A DNA stretch of 53,585 nt. It comes from a bacterium (GTDB lineage: Bacteria; ARS69). Below are positions 8,018 to 16,193 of this stretch, piece after piece. Position 1 is the stretch's first letter. Each line of letters starts with the position of its first letter. The DNA lies in NCBI GenBank assembly GCA_025774805.1, contig JALGZR010000063.1:1-53585 (forward strand), read 5' to 3'. The position numbers and the translations under genes were made by a program. The notes under the pieces were generated by a model that saw only the letters and a list, made by a program, of their open reading frames with translations, was not told where the DNA came from and made no database searches.

Positions 8018-9739
8018 ATGAGGGTGGGACGGGCTTCATTGCGATCGACGAAGCACAGCACAGCGTGCAAGGGGAAGTTTCCGCCACCCGGGCTCTTGTT
8101 GCTGGGGGTCCTCTTGTGTCTTGGCGGTGTGCTCGAGTGGCGGGAGTCATCCGCTCAGATCAAGCGCGGAAAGAGGTTCGAGGCGGCGGGCGAGTGCCAG
8201 AAGTGCCATGATCTGGAGGAGTTCCCGGGCGACCACAAGCACAAGCCCTTCGCGAAGAAGGAATGTGAGTCCTGCCACAAGCCTCACGGTCTGGTCGGCA
8301 CGCTTCGTCTGAGAAACGATGGCGCGGAGCTGTGCTTCGACTGTCACGACCGGGACGACCTCGGGCTGAACCGCTCGATCGTGCACGACCCCGCGAGCCG
8401 GGGACGGTGTCTCGATTGCCACGATCCCCACGCAACGTCCCACCCGAATCTCCTCACCGAGTCCTTGGAGGATCTCTGTTCGTCCTGCCACGGCACCGAC
8501 GGCTTCGACGCGGAGCACGTCCACGCGCCGATGGAGGAAGGATGCTTCTCCTGCCACGAAGTTCACGGCGGCGACCACGCCGGTCTTCTGAAGACGAGTG
8601 AGACTCAGCTCTGCAGTGACTGCCATGATCCCACGAAGCCGTCATTCGCATCGGCTCACGGCGGATTCCCGGTCGAACGAGCCGCGTGCGGGGAGTGCCA
8701 CTCCCCTCACTCGTCTCCCCACGAGAAGCTCTTGACCGTCTCCACCCACCCTCCCGTCCTCGATGCCGACTGCGAGGTCTGTCACGTTGCGCCCGACAGT
8801 CCCGCTCCGTTCGGCCTTCTCGCCGAGGATCCCGTCGGTCTCTGCATCGACTGTCACGACGAATCGGAGGTCGCGCCGGCCGGCGTCCACTCTCCGGTCG
8901 CCGATGGAGAGTGCCTGGGCTGTCACGGGCCCCACGGCTCCTCGCAGAAGGTTCTCCTGCGAAAGCCGGCCGGAGCACTCTGTCTCGAGTGTCACGATGA
9001 GATCGGCGGGGAGCTGATCAAGGCCTCGCGCCACGATCCCGCCCGGGAGGATTGCAGTCTCTGTCACGACGCCCACGGTATGGCGGACGACAAGCTCATC
9101 GCGGGGAGCGTGGACGATCTCTGCCTGGACTGCCACTCCGAAGTACGGGCGGAGTTCGAGAACACCACCGTTCACTCCGCGTTCGAAGACGGCGAGTGCC
9201 TGGACTGCCATGTCCCCCACGGTTCGGATCACGGCAATCTTACCACTTCCCCCCGGTTCGAGCTCTGTGGCGAGTGCCATGAGGATGCGGGCGGCTGGTT
9301 GGAGCACACGAGCGTCCACGTTCCGGCGAAGATCGGCCAGTGCAACGAATGCCACGCCCCGCACTCTTCAACGCACGCCGGTCTTTTGAGGAGCGAACAG
9401 AACGAGCTGTGCGCCGGGTGTCACGCCGGGATTCTCGATGAGGCCGGTCATGATGTCATTCATCCTCCCTTCGAAGAGAGGTCCTGCGACACCTGTCACA
9501 GCGCCCACGCGGCGGATCATCCGCATCTCATGCCGGAGGAGATGTCCGCGCTGTGTGCGACGTGCCACGACGACATCGCCGCCGAATCCGCTTCCAGTGT
9601 GAGTGGCCACCTTCCTGTCGCAGAAGGTCGCTGCACCGACTGTCACTCGCCGCACGCCGGCGCCCTCGAGGGTCTCCTCCTCGACGTGTCCGGAAGGCTC
9701 TGCTTCACCTGCCATAGGGGATTGCCTGGAGTGTCATGA
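8018..9739 (+). CDS. 22-heme cytochrome c (5' part of a frameshifted 26-heme gene)
   Basis: 573 residues with a signal anchor (PPPGLLLLGVLLCLGGVLEW) and 22 CxxCH motifs, from CQKCH to CFTCH, arranged as repeating pairs 'CxxCHxPH...HxxLL...LCxxCH' about every 20-25 residues. It would be an extracytoplasmic electron conductor; its hemes are too many for a simple shuttle. The frame ends abruptly after CHRGLPGVS, while the next frame continues with four more motifs up to 9992 and an ATGA overlap with the following gene. One repeat unit looks missing at the junction near 9715-9725. So this is probably the truncated or misassembled front of a 26-heme protein. Confidence 0.88.
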   Translation: MRVGRASLRSTKHSTACKGKFPPPGLLLLGVLLCLGGVLEWRESSAQIKRGKRFEAAGECQKCHDLEEFPGDHKHKPFAKKECESCHKPHGLVGTLRLRNDGAELCFDCHDRDDLGLNRSIVHDPASRGRCLDCHDPHATSHPNLLTESLEDLCSSCHGTDGFDAEHVHAPMEEGCFSCHEVHGGDHAGLLKTSETQLCSDCHDPTKPSFASAHGGFPVERAACGECHSPHSSPHEKLLTVSTHPPVLDADCEVCHVAPDSPAPFGLLAEDPVGLCIDCHDESEVAPAGVHSPVADGECLGCHGPHGSSQKVLLRKPAGALCLECHDEIGGELIKASRHDPAREDCSLCHDAHGMADDKLIAGSVDDLCLDCHSEVRAEFENTTVHSAFEDGECLDCHVPHGSDHGNLTTSPRFELCGECHEDAGGWLEHTSVHVPAKIGQCNECHAPHSSTHAGLLRSEQNELCAGCHAGILDEAGHDVIHPPFEERSCDTCHSAHAADHPHLMPEEMSALCATCHDDIAAESASSVSGHLPVAEGRCTDCHSPHAGALEGLLLDVSGRLCFTCHRGLPGVS

Positions 9740-9992
9740 TCCTCATTTCAGCGCCCATCCTCCCCTGTTGGCCGAAGCGGTTCCCGAGCAGTGTCTGTCA
9801 TGCCACGACGGCGACGACGAGGACTTTCGTGCCGCCCATCTCGGTCGGGCCGGCGATTCGATCGACTGCCGCAAGTGCCATGATCCCCACGTTTCGAGCG
9901 ATGAGGGGCTGATCAAGGCCGTCGGGCACGATCCGTTCGTCGAAAGCGCCTGCGACGTCTGTCATCCCGACGGGCAGGGAGAGGGGCCATGA
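9723..9992 (+). pseudogene. 3' fragment of the 26-heme cytochrome, out of frame
   Basis: In the +1 frame relative to the preceding gene, GDCLECHDPHFSAHPPLL continues the same repeat pattern and gives four heme motifs (CLECH, CLSCH, CRKCH, CDVCH) before a stop that overlaps the next start as ATGA. There is no start codon or signal peptide of its own. The junction falls between CFTCH and GDCLECH, where about 20 residues of the repeat would be expected, so a deletion not divisible by three (or an assembly collapse in this repetitive gene) fits better than a single-base error. Confidence 0.75.
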
Positions 9993-11209
9993 CACTGCGC
10001 TCGATCGCGCTTGCGGCGGGCCTCTGCCTCGCGTGGCCGTGTGGGACCGGCGCCGAACGCGTCGTGGTCGACGAGCCCGCGGTCTGCTACGAGTGTCATT
10101 CCGAGATCGAGAGCCTCGGTGCCGAGAAAAACGTTCACACCGCTTTCGAGGCCGGCACCTGTTCCGATTGCCACAACCCGCACGCGGCCAAGCACGCCGC
10201 CCTGCTCGACCGGGAGCTGGGCGATCTCTGTCTCTCCTGTCACGAAGACGTACGGGACGAGCTCGAGAGCGTCGCGACACACGTGCCCGTGCTCCGCGGA
10301 GAGTGTGGTCACTGTCATGACCCGCACGCATCGGGATTCCCGAACCAGTTGAGGAAGGAATCCATCGCCCTGTGTAGGGACTGTCATTCCACCGTGGACG
10401 ACTGGACCGCCCAGCCGGTGGTGCACCGTCCGGTGCGACGGGGGGAATGTCTCCGCTGCCACGCGGCGCACGGCTCTGACGCCGAGGGGCTTCTGTCCGA
10501 CGGCGTTCCGACTCTTTGCTTCCAATGTCACGAAGCGGGTACAGCTTTTGCGAGCGCCCACGGGGGGCGCTACATCACGAACTCAAACTGCACGGCGTGT
10601 CACGATCCCCACTCGGGATTTCTCCCCGGCCTGGTGCGCAGGAACCAGCACGCCCCGTTCGCCGGGGGAACGTGCACCTCCTGTCACAGTGAAGGAAGCA
10701 GCGCCGGCACATTCGCACTCTCGACGGACGTTAAGGTCCTATGCATGAAGTGTCATCGGGGAGTCGAGGAATACGGCAAGACCGAGTTCCACGCTCACTT
10801 GGACACCGAGGAGTCCTGTCTGGCGTGTCACAACCCGCATGCGTCGAACGCGGAAGCCCTTCTAGCTGCGGAGCAGCGCGTCCTCTGCATGCGGTGTCAT
10901 TTCAATGAGGAGGGTCGCCGAGACAAGGAAACCTACGTGACTCATGGCGGAATGGACTGTTCGAATTGCCACACCCCCCACGGGGCGGAGAATCCCAAGT
11001 ACTTAGCGACCCTCGACGTGGACCTCTGTTCGAGGTGCCACGAGAGAGCCCATCGCGTCTCTCATCCGATCGGTCCCGACATCATCGATCCCCGCACCGA
11101 GATGCCAATGACCTGCCTGAGCTGTCATCGGTTGCACGGCTCGGAGTTCGAGGACTACCTTGCCCTCGACCCCTCCATGGATCTCTGCATCCAGTGTCAC
11201 CAGCGCTAG
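9989..11209 (+). CDS. 16-heme cytochrome c
   Basis: 406 residues with a cleavable signal peptide (MTLRSIALAAGLCLAWPCGTGAE). I count 16 CxxCH motifs from CYECH to the final CIQCHQR, in the same paired pattern as the preceding gene (CSDCHNPHAA, CGHCHDPHAS, CLACHNPHAS), so the two are paralogues. Translational coupling by ATGA with the 26-heme gene implies co-production. The role is probably periplasmic or extracellular electron conduction. The TAG stop (11207-11209) is supplied by the CTAG end of a repeat element that begins exactly there; the last heme motif is only two residues from the end, so little or nothing has been lost. Confidence 0.93.
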   Translation: MTLRSIALAAGLCLAWPCGTGAERVVVDEPAVCYECHSEIESLGAEKNVHTAFEAGTCSDCHNPHAAKHAALLDRELGDLCLSCHEDVRDELESVATHVPVLRGECGHCHDPHASGFPNQLRKESIALCRDCHSTVDDWTAQPVVHRPVRRGECLRCHAAHGSDAEGLLSDGVPTLCFQCHEAGTAFASAHGGRYITNSNCTACHDPHSGFLPGLVRRNQHAPFAGGTCTSCHSEGSSAGTFALSTDVKVLCMKCHRGVEEYGKTEFHAHLDTEESCLACHNPHASNAEALLAAEQRVLCMRCHFNEEGRRDKETYVTHGGMDCSNCHTPHGAENPKYLATLDVDLCSRCHERAHRVSHPIGPDIIDPRTEMPMTCLSCHRLHGSEFEDYLALDPSMDLCIQCHQR

Positions 11210-11385
11210 TCTGCATTTCTCACCCGACTCGCCACGAGACGGCGGATCGTCGTGTCTGGCGAGGAGACGGGGCGCTTTCGCCCGAGGCGGGGCCGTAGCC
11301 CCGTCGGAGGGCGGAGGCGCGGCAACGGCGGGCCAAGTGCGGCTTGGCGTTGCTTCCGCGGAGACCGGTGAGGAATGCCGGCTAG
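11206..11385. repeat. CTAG-ended inverted-repeat element, family 1, full copy
   Basis: 180 bp bounded by CTAG on both sides (11206-11209 and 11382-11385). The ends are CTAGTCTGCATTTCTCACC and GGTGAGGAATGCCGGCTAG. The interior carries the hairpin cggggccgtagccccg common to the full copies. It fills the whole gap between two convergent cytochrome genes and provides both of their TAG stops. Confidence 0.88.
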
Positions 11386-14285
11386 TGGTAGCCGAACAGC
11401 ATCGAGTAGATGATCAGGCCGATGAGGGTGACGCCGATTCCCAGGAACGCGAATCCGAACACCCGCACCGTTCGCTGCCACCTCTTCGCCACGTTCGCGG
11501 CCACGAGACGCTTTCGCAACTGGCCCCTTCGTTTCAGCTCCTCGTACTCCCGGGGCCTCTCTCTCCGGTACTCGTCCACCGACACCAGACCCGTGAACAC
11601 GACGGTGTCCATCGGGAACGCCTCGGGTCTCAGGTGCGTGTTGAAGAAGTGGATGGTGAAGATAAAACCGACCGCGAGCAGGGCCTCGTCGCTGTGCACG
11701 ATCGTCGCGACGTTGATCACCCAACCGGGAATGAATCGAGTGAAGAACTCGGGAAACCAGAGCATGAGACCGGAAACGCCGATGATGGCCACGCCCCAGA
11801 ACACCGCGAGGTAGTCAAACTTCTCCCAGTAAGTCCACCGCCCGTACTCGGGGCGGGAACCCGCTCCGAAGAACCAGCAGACCGATGACAGAAAATCCTT
11901 CACGTCCCGTCGGTTGAACATGAGGGAATCTCTGCCGAAGACGAGCTCCCTCAGCCCGATCCTCCGACGACGCTTGTGGCGGATCAACGTGAACAGGTGA
12001 AAGAAGAAGTAGCCGAAGGTCACGACCGCGGCCGTCCGGTGGATGGTGCCCGCCTTCATCACTCCGCCGAGGAGGTCCGCGAGGGTGGCGGCCCACGGCA
12101 TGGCGGAGAACTTGAGCATCATGCCGGTGAGGGCCAGCGACAGGAAGCTGACGATGACGAAGAGGTGCGTGATCCGATGGGCGAGATCGAAGCGACGGAT
12201 GTAGTACTGCTTCCTGCTCGCCGCCTGCGCCCGGTGTCGTGCCTTCTCCCGCATCATCTGGAACGACCGTGGGATCCACAAAAGGGTATGGATCCCGAAA
12301 AAGCTGAAGACCGCGATCAGGAGCGAAGTCATCGCCCAATACGTCCAGTAGAGAATCGGATACTTCACGGGGTCGTGGTGGGTCGCGTGGGTCAGGTATC
12401 CCGTGAACCGCTCGTTCGCGTCCTCGTGGCACTTCGCACAAGTCTCGACGATGTTTCGGAACCCTACGGTGGAGTTCGGATCGGTGCCCGCGAGGATCCC
12501 GTGGGCGCCGTGACAATCCGAGCACTTGGCCGCGCCCAGATACCCGAGCTGGTAAGCCTTGCCGTGCATGGTCGTCAGATACGTCTCGGAGAGATCTCGG
12601 TGGCACGAGCCGCACTGGTGCGTCACCTCGGTGAGGAAGGCGTCCTGCTCAACCTCTCCGATCGTGTGCGAGGAGTGACAGTCGGCGCAGTTCGGCAGCT
12701 CCTCGGCCTCCTCGCCATCCCTCGAGAAGTGGACGCTCTTGATGAATTCCTTGTAGATGCCTCGGTGGCACGACGCGCACGTCGCCGGAAGATTCTTACG
12801 GTGCACGGTGGAACGCTCGTCGGTGTGCTTCAGCACCTGATGAGAGCCGTGGCAGTCGATGCAGACGGCGCTTGGCAGGAGACCCTTTTCCTCCAATCCC
12901 CGGCCGTGGACGCTCGTCGAGTAGTCCGACAACGCGGACGTTTCCGTGAGAACGGCGACTTGCGATGCCGATCCCTCTTCTCGGTGACAATCACCGCACA
13001 GCGTGGGCACCGACGCTCGAAACGTCGGTGACGCCTCGTCGTCGTGCTTAATCACTCCGTGACTGCCGTGACAGGTCGTGCAATAGGGAACCTCGGGAAT
13101 TCCCTCGGCGCGAGCGACGCCGTGGCCGCTGATGTCGTACTCCTCGGAGATCCTCGCGTGGCAATTGGAGCAGTCGGCGAGTTCGGAGGGCTCGCACGGG
13201 CGCCTCAGGCGGGGGTCGACGTCGGTGTGGCACTTGACGCAGGGGATGTTCTCGTGGGTGGAGTCCCCGAGCTCCTCCTTCGAGACGAAGAGGGAGATCG
13301 TGTCACCGTCGGCGACCCGGTGAAGGTCGGGATCCTCGTGACACCGGAGGCAATCGCGATCGGAGATCGTGATCGCGATGGTCTCCTTCCGGACTCGGTG
13401 GGGCAGGTGGCAGTCCGTGCAGGCGGGGATTGCGCCCGGTTGCTTCTCCCAAAGCTCGCCGCGAATGACCTGGGCGTGCACATCTTCGATCCGCGTGTGG
13501 CAGACCATGCACTGAATCGCGATGTTTCCAGGAGAGATCGTGGCTTCCGGATTCGTGTGGGGCAAGATCTTGTGGCTGCTGTGACAGTCCGTACAGGTTG
13601 CGGTGACCGTGAGCCCCTTCTTGAAGAGCCCCTCGCCGTGAATGCTCAGGCTGTAGTTGTCGATGATGTTGTGCTCGGCGATGTCGTACACCCGGGCGAC
13701 GGGCGCGCCCTCCCGGTGGCACTCCCCACAGAGGTAGGGCTCGTTCATTTTGAAGGCCGGTGACGCCGGGTCGCGGGGAGGACGAATGTCGTGTTTCCCG
13801 TGGCAGTCGCCGCAGCGGGGGGCATACGGTGCACCGCGGTTCAGCGCCTGACCGTGACTGCTGGCGTCGAAATCGACTTGGGCATCGTCATGACAGGCGC
13901 CACAGAAGACCGGCTCCAGAAACTCCTCGTGAGGGAATTCCTCGACGTCGGCATCCGAGTGACAGTCGATGCAATCGAGATCCGCGTGGATGGAGGCGGA
14001 GAAGACTTCCGGATCGACGTGGAGAGAGACGGTGACTCCACCGCGCTCCGTATCGAAGTCCGGATCGTTGTGACAATCCAGACACGTCTCATTGTCGGAG
14101 GCGAAGGCCGCCCCGCCACCGAGAAGGACCGAGGCCAGAGCCAAAACCGCCAGGGGGCGCGGGCGTCCCGCTCGGGGAACTTCGGAATCGAAAGTTCGGG
14201 TGGTCGGTCCTGGCCTGCACCTCTCACCGCGCTCGTCGCGAAGCTGTGGATCGTCGTGGCCGGCGAGGAGATGGGGTGCCTTCAT
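11382..14285 (-). CDS. 19-heme cytochrome c fused to membrane cytochrome b (CbcL-like)
   Basis: A large fusion. The N-terminal part has a signal sequence (PLAVLALASVLLGGGAAFAS) and 19 CxxCH motifs from CLDCH to CAKCH, many followed by H-x-I/V as in NapC/NrfH-related and octaheme proteins. The last about 340 residues are membrane-spanning, with His pairs in DLAHRITH, GTIHRTAAV, FFFHLFTLIRH and IVHSDEALL/IHFFNTH, as in formate dehydrogenase gamma/thiosulfate reductase cytochrome b. Known relatives such as Geobacter CbcL take electrons from menaquinol to periplasmic hemes; this is probably the same job. The start is doubtful: a repeat element sits at the 5' end, the only nearby ATG (14285) lies inside it, and a TTG at 14144 just before the signal sequence is an alternative. 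The stop is also repeat-derived. Confidence 0.88.
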   Translation of the reverse strand: MKAPHLLAGHDDPQLRDERGERCRPGPTTRTFDSEVPRAGRPRPLAVLALASVLLGGGAAFASDNETCLDCHNDPDFDTERGGVTVSLHVDPEVFSASIHADLDCIDCHSDADVEEFPHEEFLEPVFCGACHDDAQVDFDASSHGQALNRGAPYAPRCGDCHGKHDIRPPRDPASPAFKMNEPYLCGECHREGAPVARVYDIAEHNIIDNYSLSIHGEGLFKKGLTVTATCTDCHSSHKILPHTNPEATISPGNIAIQCMVCHTRIEDVHAQVIRGELWEKQPGAIPACTDCHLPHRVRKETIAITISDRDCLRCHEDPDLHRVADGDTISLFVSKEELGDSTHENIPCVKCHTDVDPRLRRPCEPSELADCSNCHARISEEYDISGHGVARAEGIPEVPYCTTCHGSHGVIKHDDEASPTFRASVPTLCGDCHREEGSASQVAVLTETSALSDYSTSVHGRGLEEKGLLPSAVCIDCHGSHQVLKHTDERSTVHRKNLPATCASCHRGIYKEFIKSVHFSRDGEEAEELPNCADCHSSHTIGEVEQDAFLTEVTHQCGSCHRDLSETYLTTMHGKAYQLGYLGAAKCSDCHGAHGILAGTDPNSTVGFRNIVETCAKCHEDANERFTGYLTHATHHDPVKYPILYWTYWAMTSLLIAVFSFFGIHTLLWIPRSFQMMREKARHRAQAASRKQYYIRRFDLAHRITHLFVIVSFLSLALTGMMLKFSAMPWAATLADLLGGVMKAGTIHRTAAVVTFGYFFFHLFTLIRHKRRRRIGLRELVFGRDSLMFNRRDVKDFLSSVCWFFGAGSRPEYGRWTYWEKFDYLAVFWGVAIIGVSGLMLWFPEFFTRFIPGWVINVATIVHSDEALLAVGFIFTIHFFNTHLRPEAFPMDTVVFTGLVSVDEYRRERPREYEELKRRGQLRKRLVAANVAKRWQRTVRVFGFAFLGIGVTLIGLIIYSMLFGYH

Positions 14286-14390
14286 TCGAGGCGGGGCTGT
14301 AGCCCCGTCGCAGGGTGGGAGCGCGCCAGCGACGAAGCCAGGCGCGGCGAACCGCTTCCGAAGCAGAGGCCGGTGAGGTATGCAGGCCAG
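14210..14390. repeat. CTAG-type inverted-repeat element, family 1, full copy with decayed ends
   Basis: About 181 bp, with CTGGCCTGCACCTCTCACC on the left and GGTGAGGTATGCAGGCCAG on the right; the terminal CTAG has become CTGG/CCAG. The interior matches the copy at 22202-22382 (gaggcggggctgtagccccgtcg and gcgacgaagccaggcgcggcga). It lies across the 5' end of the 19-heme cytochrome gene. The remaining 240 bp up to the next gene hold nothing I recognise. Confidence 0.87.
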
Positions 14391-14629
14391 GCTCAAGTCG
14401 ACGTACCTGAGGCGGAGAGGCGCGGAGAGACGGTTGCCGGTGGGGGAGGTCGCCGGTTCCCCTCCCCTCGGCACCGCCGGGTCATCCGGGTCATCGAAGT
14501 CGAAAAGGCCGAATCGACGTGCCGCCCGATCGAGATCGGGGAGGCTCCGGTGGCCGGGCCTCCCCTCTCCCATCGATCGCGCCATGCGGAGCGGCGCAGG
14601 GCGTCGCGAGTCGCCGTCAGAAGGCCGGC

Positions 14630-15274
14630 CTAGGTCTCGGCCTCCGCTTCTGCCTCGGCGTCCGCCGCTTCCGCCTCGCCTTCCGCCGCCTCCGGGATCG
14701 GATGGGGGATTTTCTGAATCCGCTCCTCGTAGACGAACTCCTTGAAGAAGCTGTTGCCCTCCGGCGTGTGGCACTCCACGCAGACTTCCTCGGTGGGTTG
14801 GATCAGACCGAGGCTGGCGCCGTCGACCTCACCCGCGCGGATCGCCGTCATCGTCTTCTTCTTCATGTAGCTCTTACCGGGGCCGTGGCAACTCTCGCAG
14901 GAGACGCCCTCTTCCAGTGTGATCTTCTGGTTCTCGAGGTCGTCCATCACTGCAAAGGCCGTGGCGTGGCACTTGAGGCACTCGGGTGCGGTCTGGGGAT
15001 TCTCGATGCCCCTCTCCTTCGCTTCCGCCAAGGCAGCGTCGGTCGCCAACGTCTCGAACGCCTTCGCGTGACCGGTCTTTTCCCAGAGCCCGAACTGCTC
15101 CCCCTGTTTTGCACTCTTGTGGCACATCTTGCACTTCGTCACACCGACGTACTCGAACGTCTCCTCTTCGGCGCCGAGAACTTCGGTGCTGGAGGGACCG
15201 ATCAGGAAGATGCCGCTGGAAAGCAGGAAGAAGAGCGCGATGACCAGGGATCGCGCGAGTCGGCCGTCGTGCAT
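14630..15274 (-). CDS. Tetraheme cytochrome c554-type protein
   Basis: 214 residues. ATG 15274 is preferred over ATG 15280 because AAGGAG stands 7 bp before it. After a signal peptide (SLVIALFFLLSSGIFLIG) come YVGVTKCKMCH, APECLKCHATAF, GVSCESCHGPGKSYM and EEVCVECHTPEGN: the order and spacing of a cytochrome c554 domain. Such proteins serve as periplasmic electron carriers. The tail (about 30 residues) is almost only Ala and Glu and is probably a flexible acidic patch. It stands upstream of the 19-heme/cytochrome b gene on the same strand and may pass electrons from it. An FNR-like palindrome lies about 90 bp upstream. Confidence 0.9.
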   Translation of the reverse strand: MHDGRLARSLVIALFFLLSSGIFLIGPSSTEVLGAEEETFEYVGVTKCKMCHKSAKQGEQFGLWEKTGHAKAFETLATDAALAEAKERGIENPQTAPECLKCHATAFAVMDDLENQKITLEEGVSCESCHGPGKSYMKKKTMTAIRAGEVDGASLGLIQPTEEVCVECHTPEGNSFFKEFVYEERIQKIPHPIPEAAEGEAEAADAEAEAEAET

Positions 15275-15364
15275 CACCATTCTCCTTGAGGGCCGTGACC
15301 GGCCCGTCGTGTGAGCCCACCGGAGGGGTGTCGGGGCCCGGACCTCAATTGCGGGCCCACTGAT

Positions 15365-15380
15365 CCTGATATCTATCAGG
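15365..15380. promoter_or_regulatory. FNR/CRP-family-like operator
   Basis: CCTGATATCTATCAGG is a 7-bp perfect inverted repeat around two bases and fits the TGAT-N4-ATCA core of FNR/CRP-family boxes. Its centre is about 98 bp before the start of the tetraheme cytochrome gene, a suitable place for oxygen- or NO-responsive control. A GC-rich inverted repeat (15334-15340/15352-15358) lies between it and the gene. Confidence 0.5.
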
Positions 15381-15657
15381 TAAACGCGGATCGGACCAGA
15401 CTGGTTCCTCGGGGTTCACCCTTCATAGGATGAGACATCGCATTCTAGTGAAGAGTGGGGGGAGAGCACGGGCGCGCGCGGATCCGCGGTCCGGAACCGA
15501 TCGTGCCACTCTCCGGGACGGACCTGCGGGCGTCGCGACACCCGAACCGGCGTCACCCATCACCTCGACGTCAGCGGTGGCACGAACCTCTCGGGCACGA
15601 GTATCGATTCTCAGGAGTTGAAAGACGAGAGCTCGCTCCGGAGCGGTGCGACCGATG

Positions 15658-15690
15658 CTGGCCTGCATATCTCACCGGTCTCTGCTGCGT
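15658..15690. repeat. Solo end of family 1 repeat element
   Basis: CTGGCCTGCATATCTCACC followed by ggtctctgctgcg matches one end of the full-length element; no partner end is visible nearby, so this is a remnant. Confidence 0.65.
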
Positions 15691-16193
15691 TGGAACAGGG
15701 ATGCCCCCGGGCGTGTCGGGGTATCGGTCTATCTGGACGGCGACGGTCATGACGTCCACGTTTCGACCCGGGTCTTCACGAGCCTGCACGTCGTCGGGAG
15801 CGTCTCGGCCCTCCTGGACCTCTCGACGGATCCCGGCTTCGGCGTCCGATTCCGAGGGATCGCCCGGGGCCGCCGGGTCCGGTGGCCGTTCTCCCGGCTG
15901 TTCTCTGAGCAGGAGTTCGGCGGGCCCTGACCGCCGGCCGGGTGGCCTGCCACGAGGGAGGCGGTCGACACTGCCAAACCCGCCATCATCTCTGACATCT
16001 TGACTGTCAGATTGGCGGTCAGAGAGCCGTCCTGGCGGACCGGCGCGCTCGCCGCCGCCATCCACTGATCCGCATCTCCCTGGAAAAACAGTGGGTTAGA
16101 GCTCGTGTCCACCGGGGCGACCCCACGGCATGGCTCTTGCGATCCTCCTCGGCAGACTGAATGGCATCCACTCCTCCAATCAGGGAGAGCCCC

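Larger units (their letters stand above)
15281..16193. other. Gene-free stretch before dnaK
   Basis: About 0.9 kb between the divergent cytochrome c554 and dnaK genes. It holds the FNR-like box at 15365-15380 and a solo end of the repeat family at 15658-15690. Several open frames cross it on both strands but none has a start signal, recognisable motif or sensible composition. I see no CIRCE element before dnaK. Confidence 0.55.

Noticed and set aside
9737-9739. TGA at the end of the 22-heme frame as a second selenocysteine codon
   Set aside because: Reading through in the same frame gives no heme motifs, whereas the neighbouring frame does; it is a frameshift.
8160-11200. Many near-identical short DNA repeats such as tgtcacga and tgccacga, at first glance CRISPR-like
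   Set aside because: They are the codons of CxxCH heme motifs in two cytochrome genes; spacing is irregular and in frame.
15646-15930. Open frames on both strands in the gap before dnaK
   Set aside because: One starts within a repeat end and none has a ribosome site or recognisable domain.
16083-16110. GGTTAGAGCTC before dnaK as a CIRCE element
   Set aside because: It does not match the TTAGCACTC-N9-GAGTGCTAA arms.
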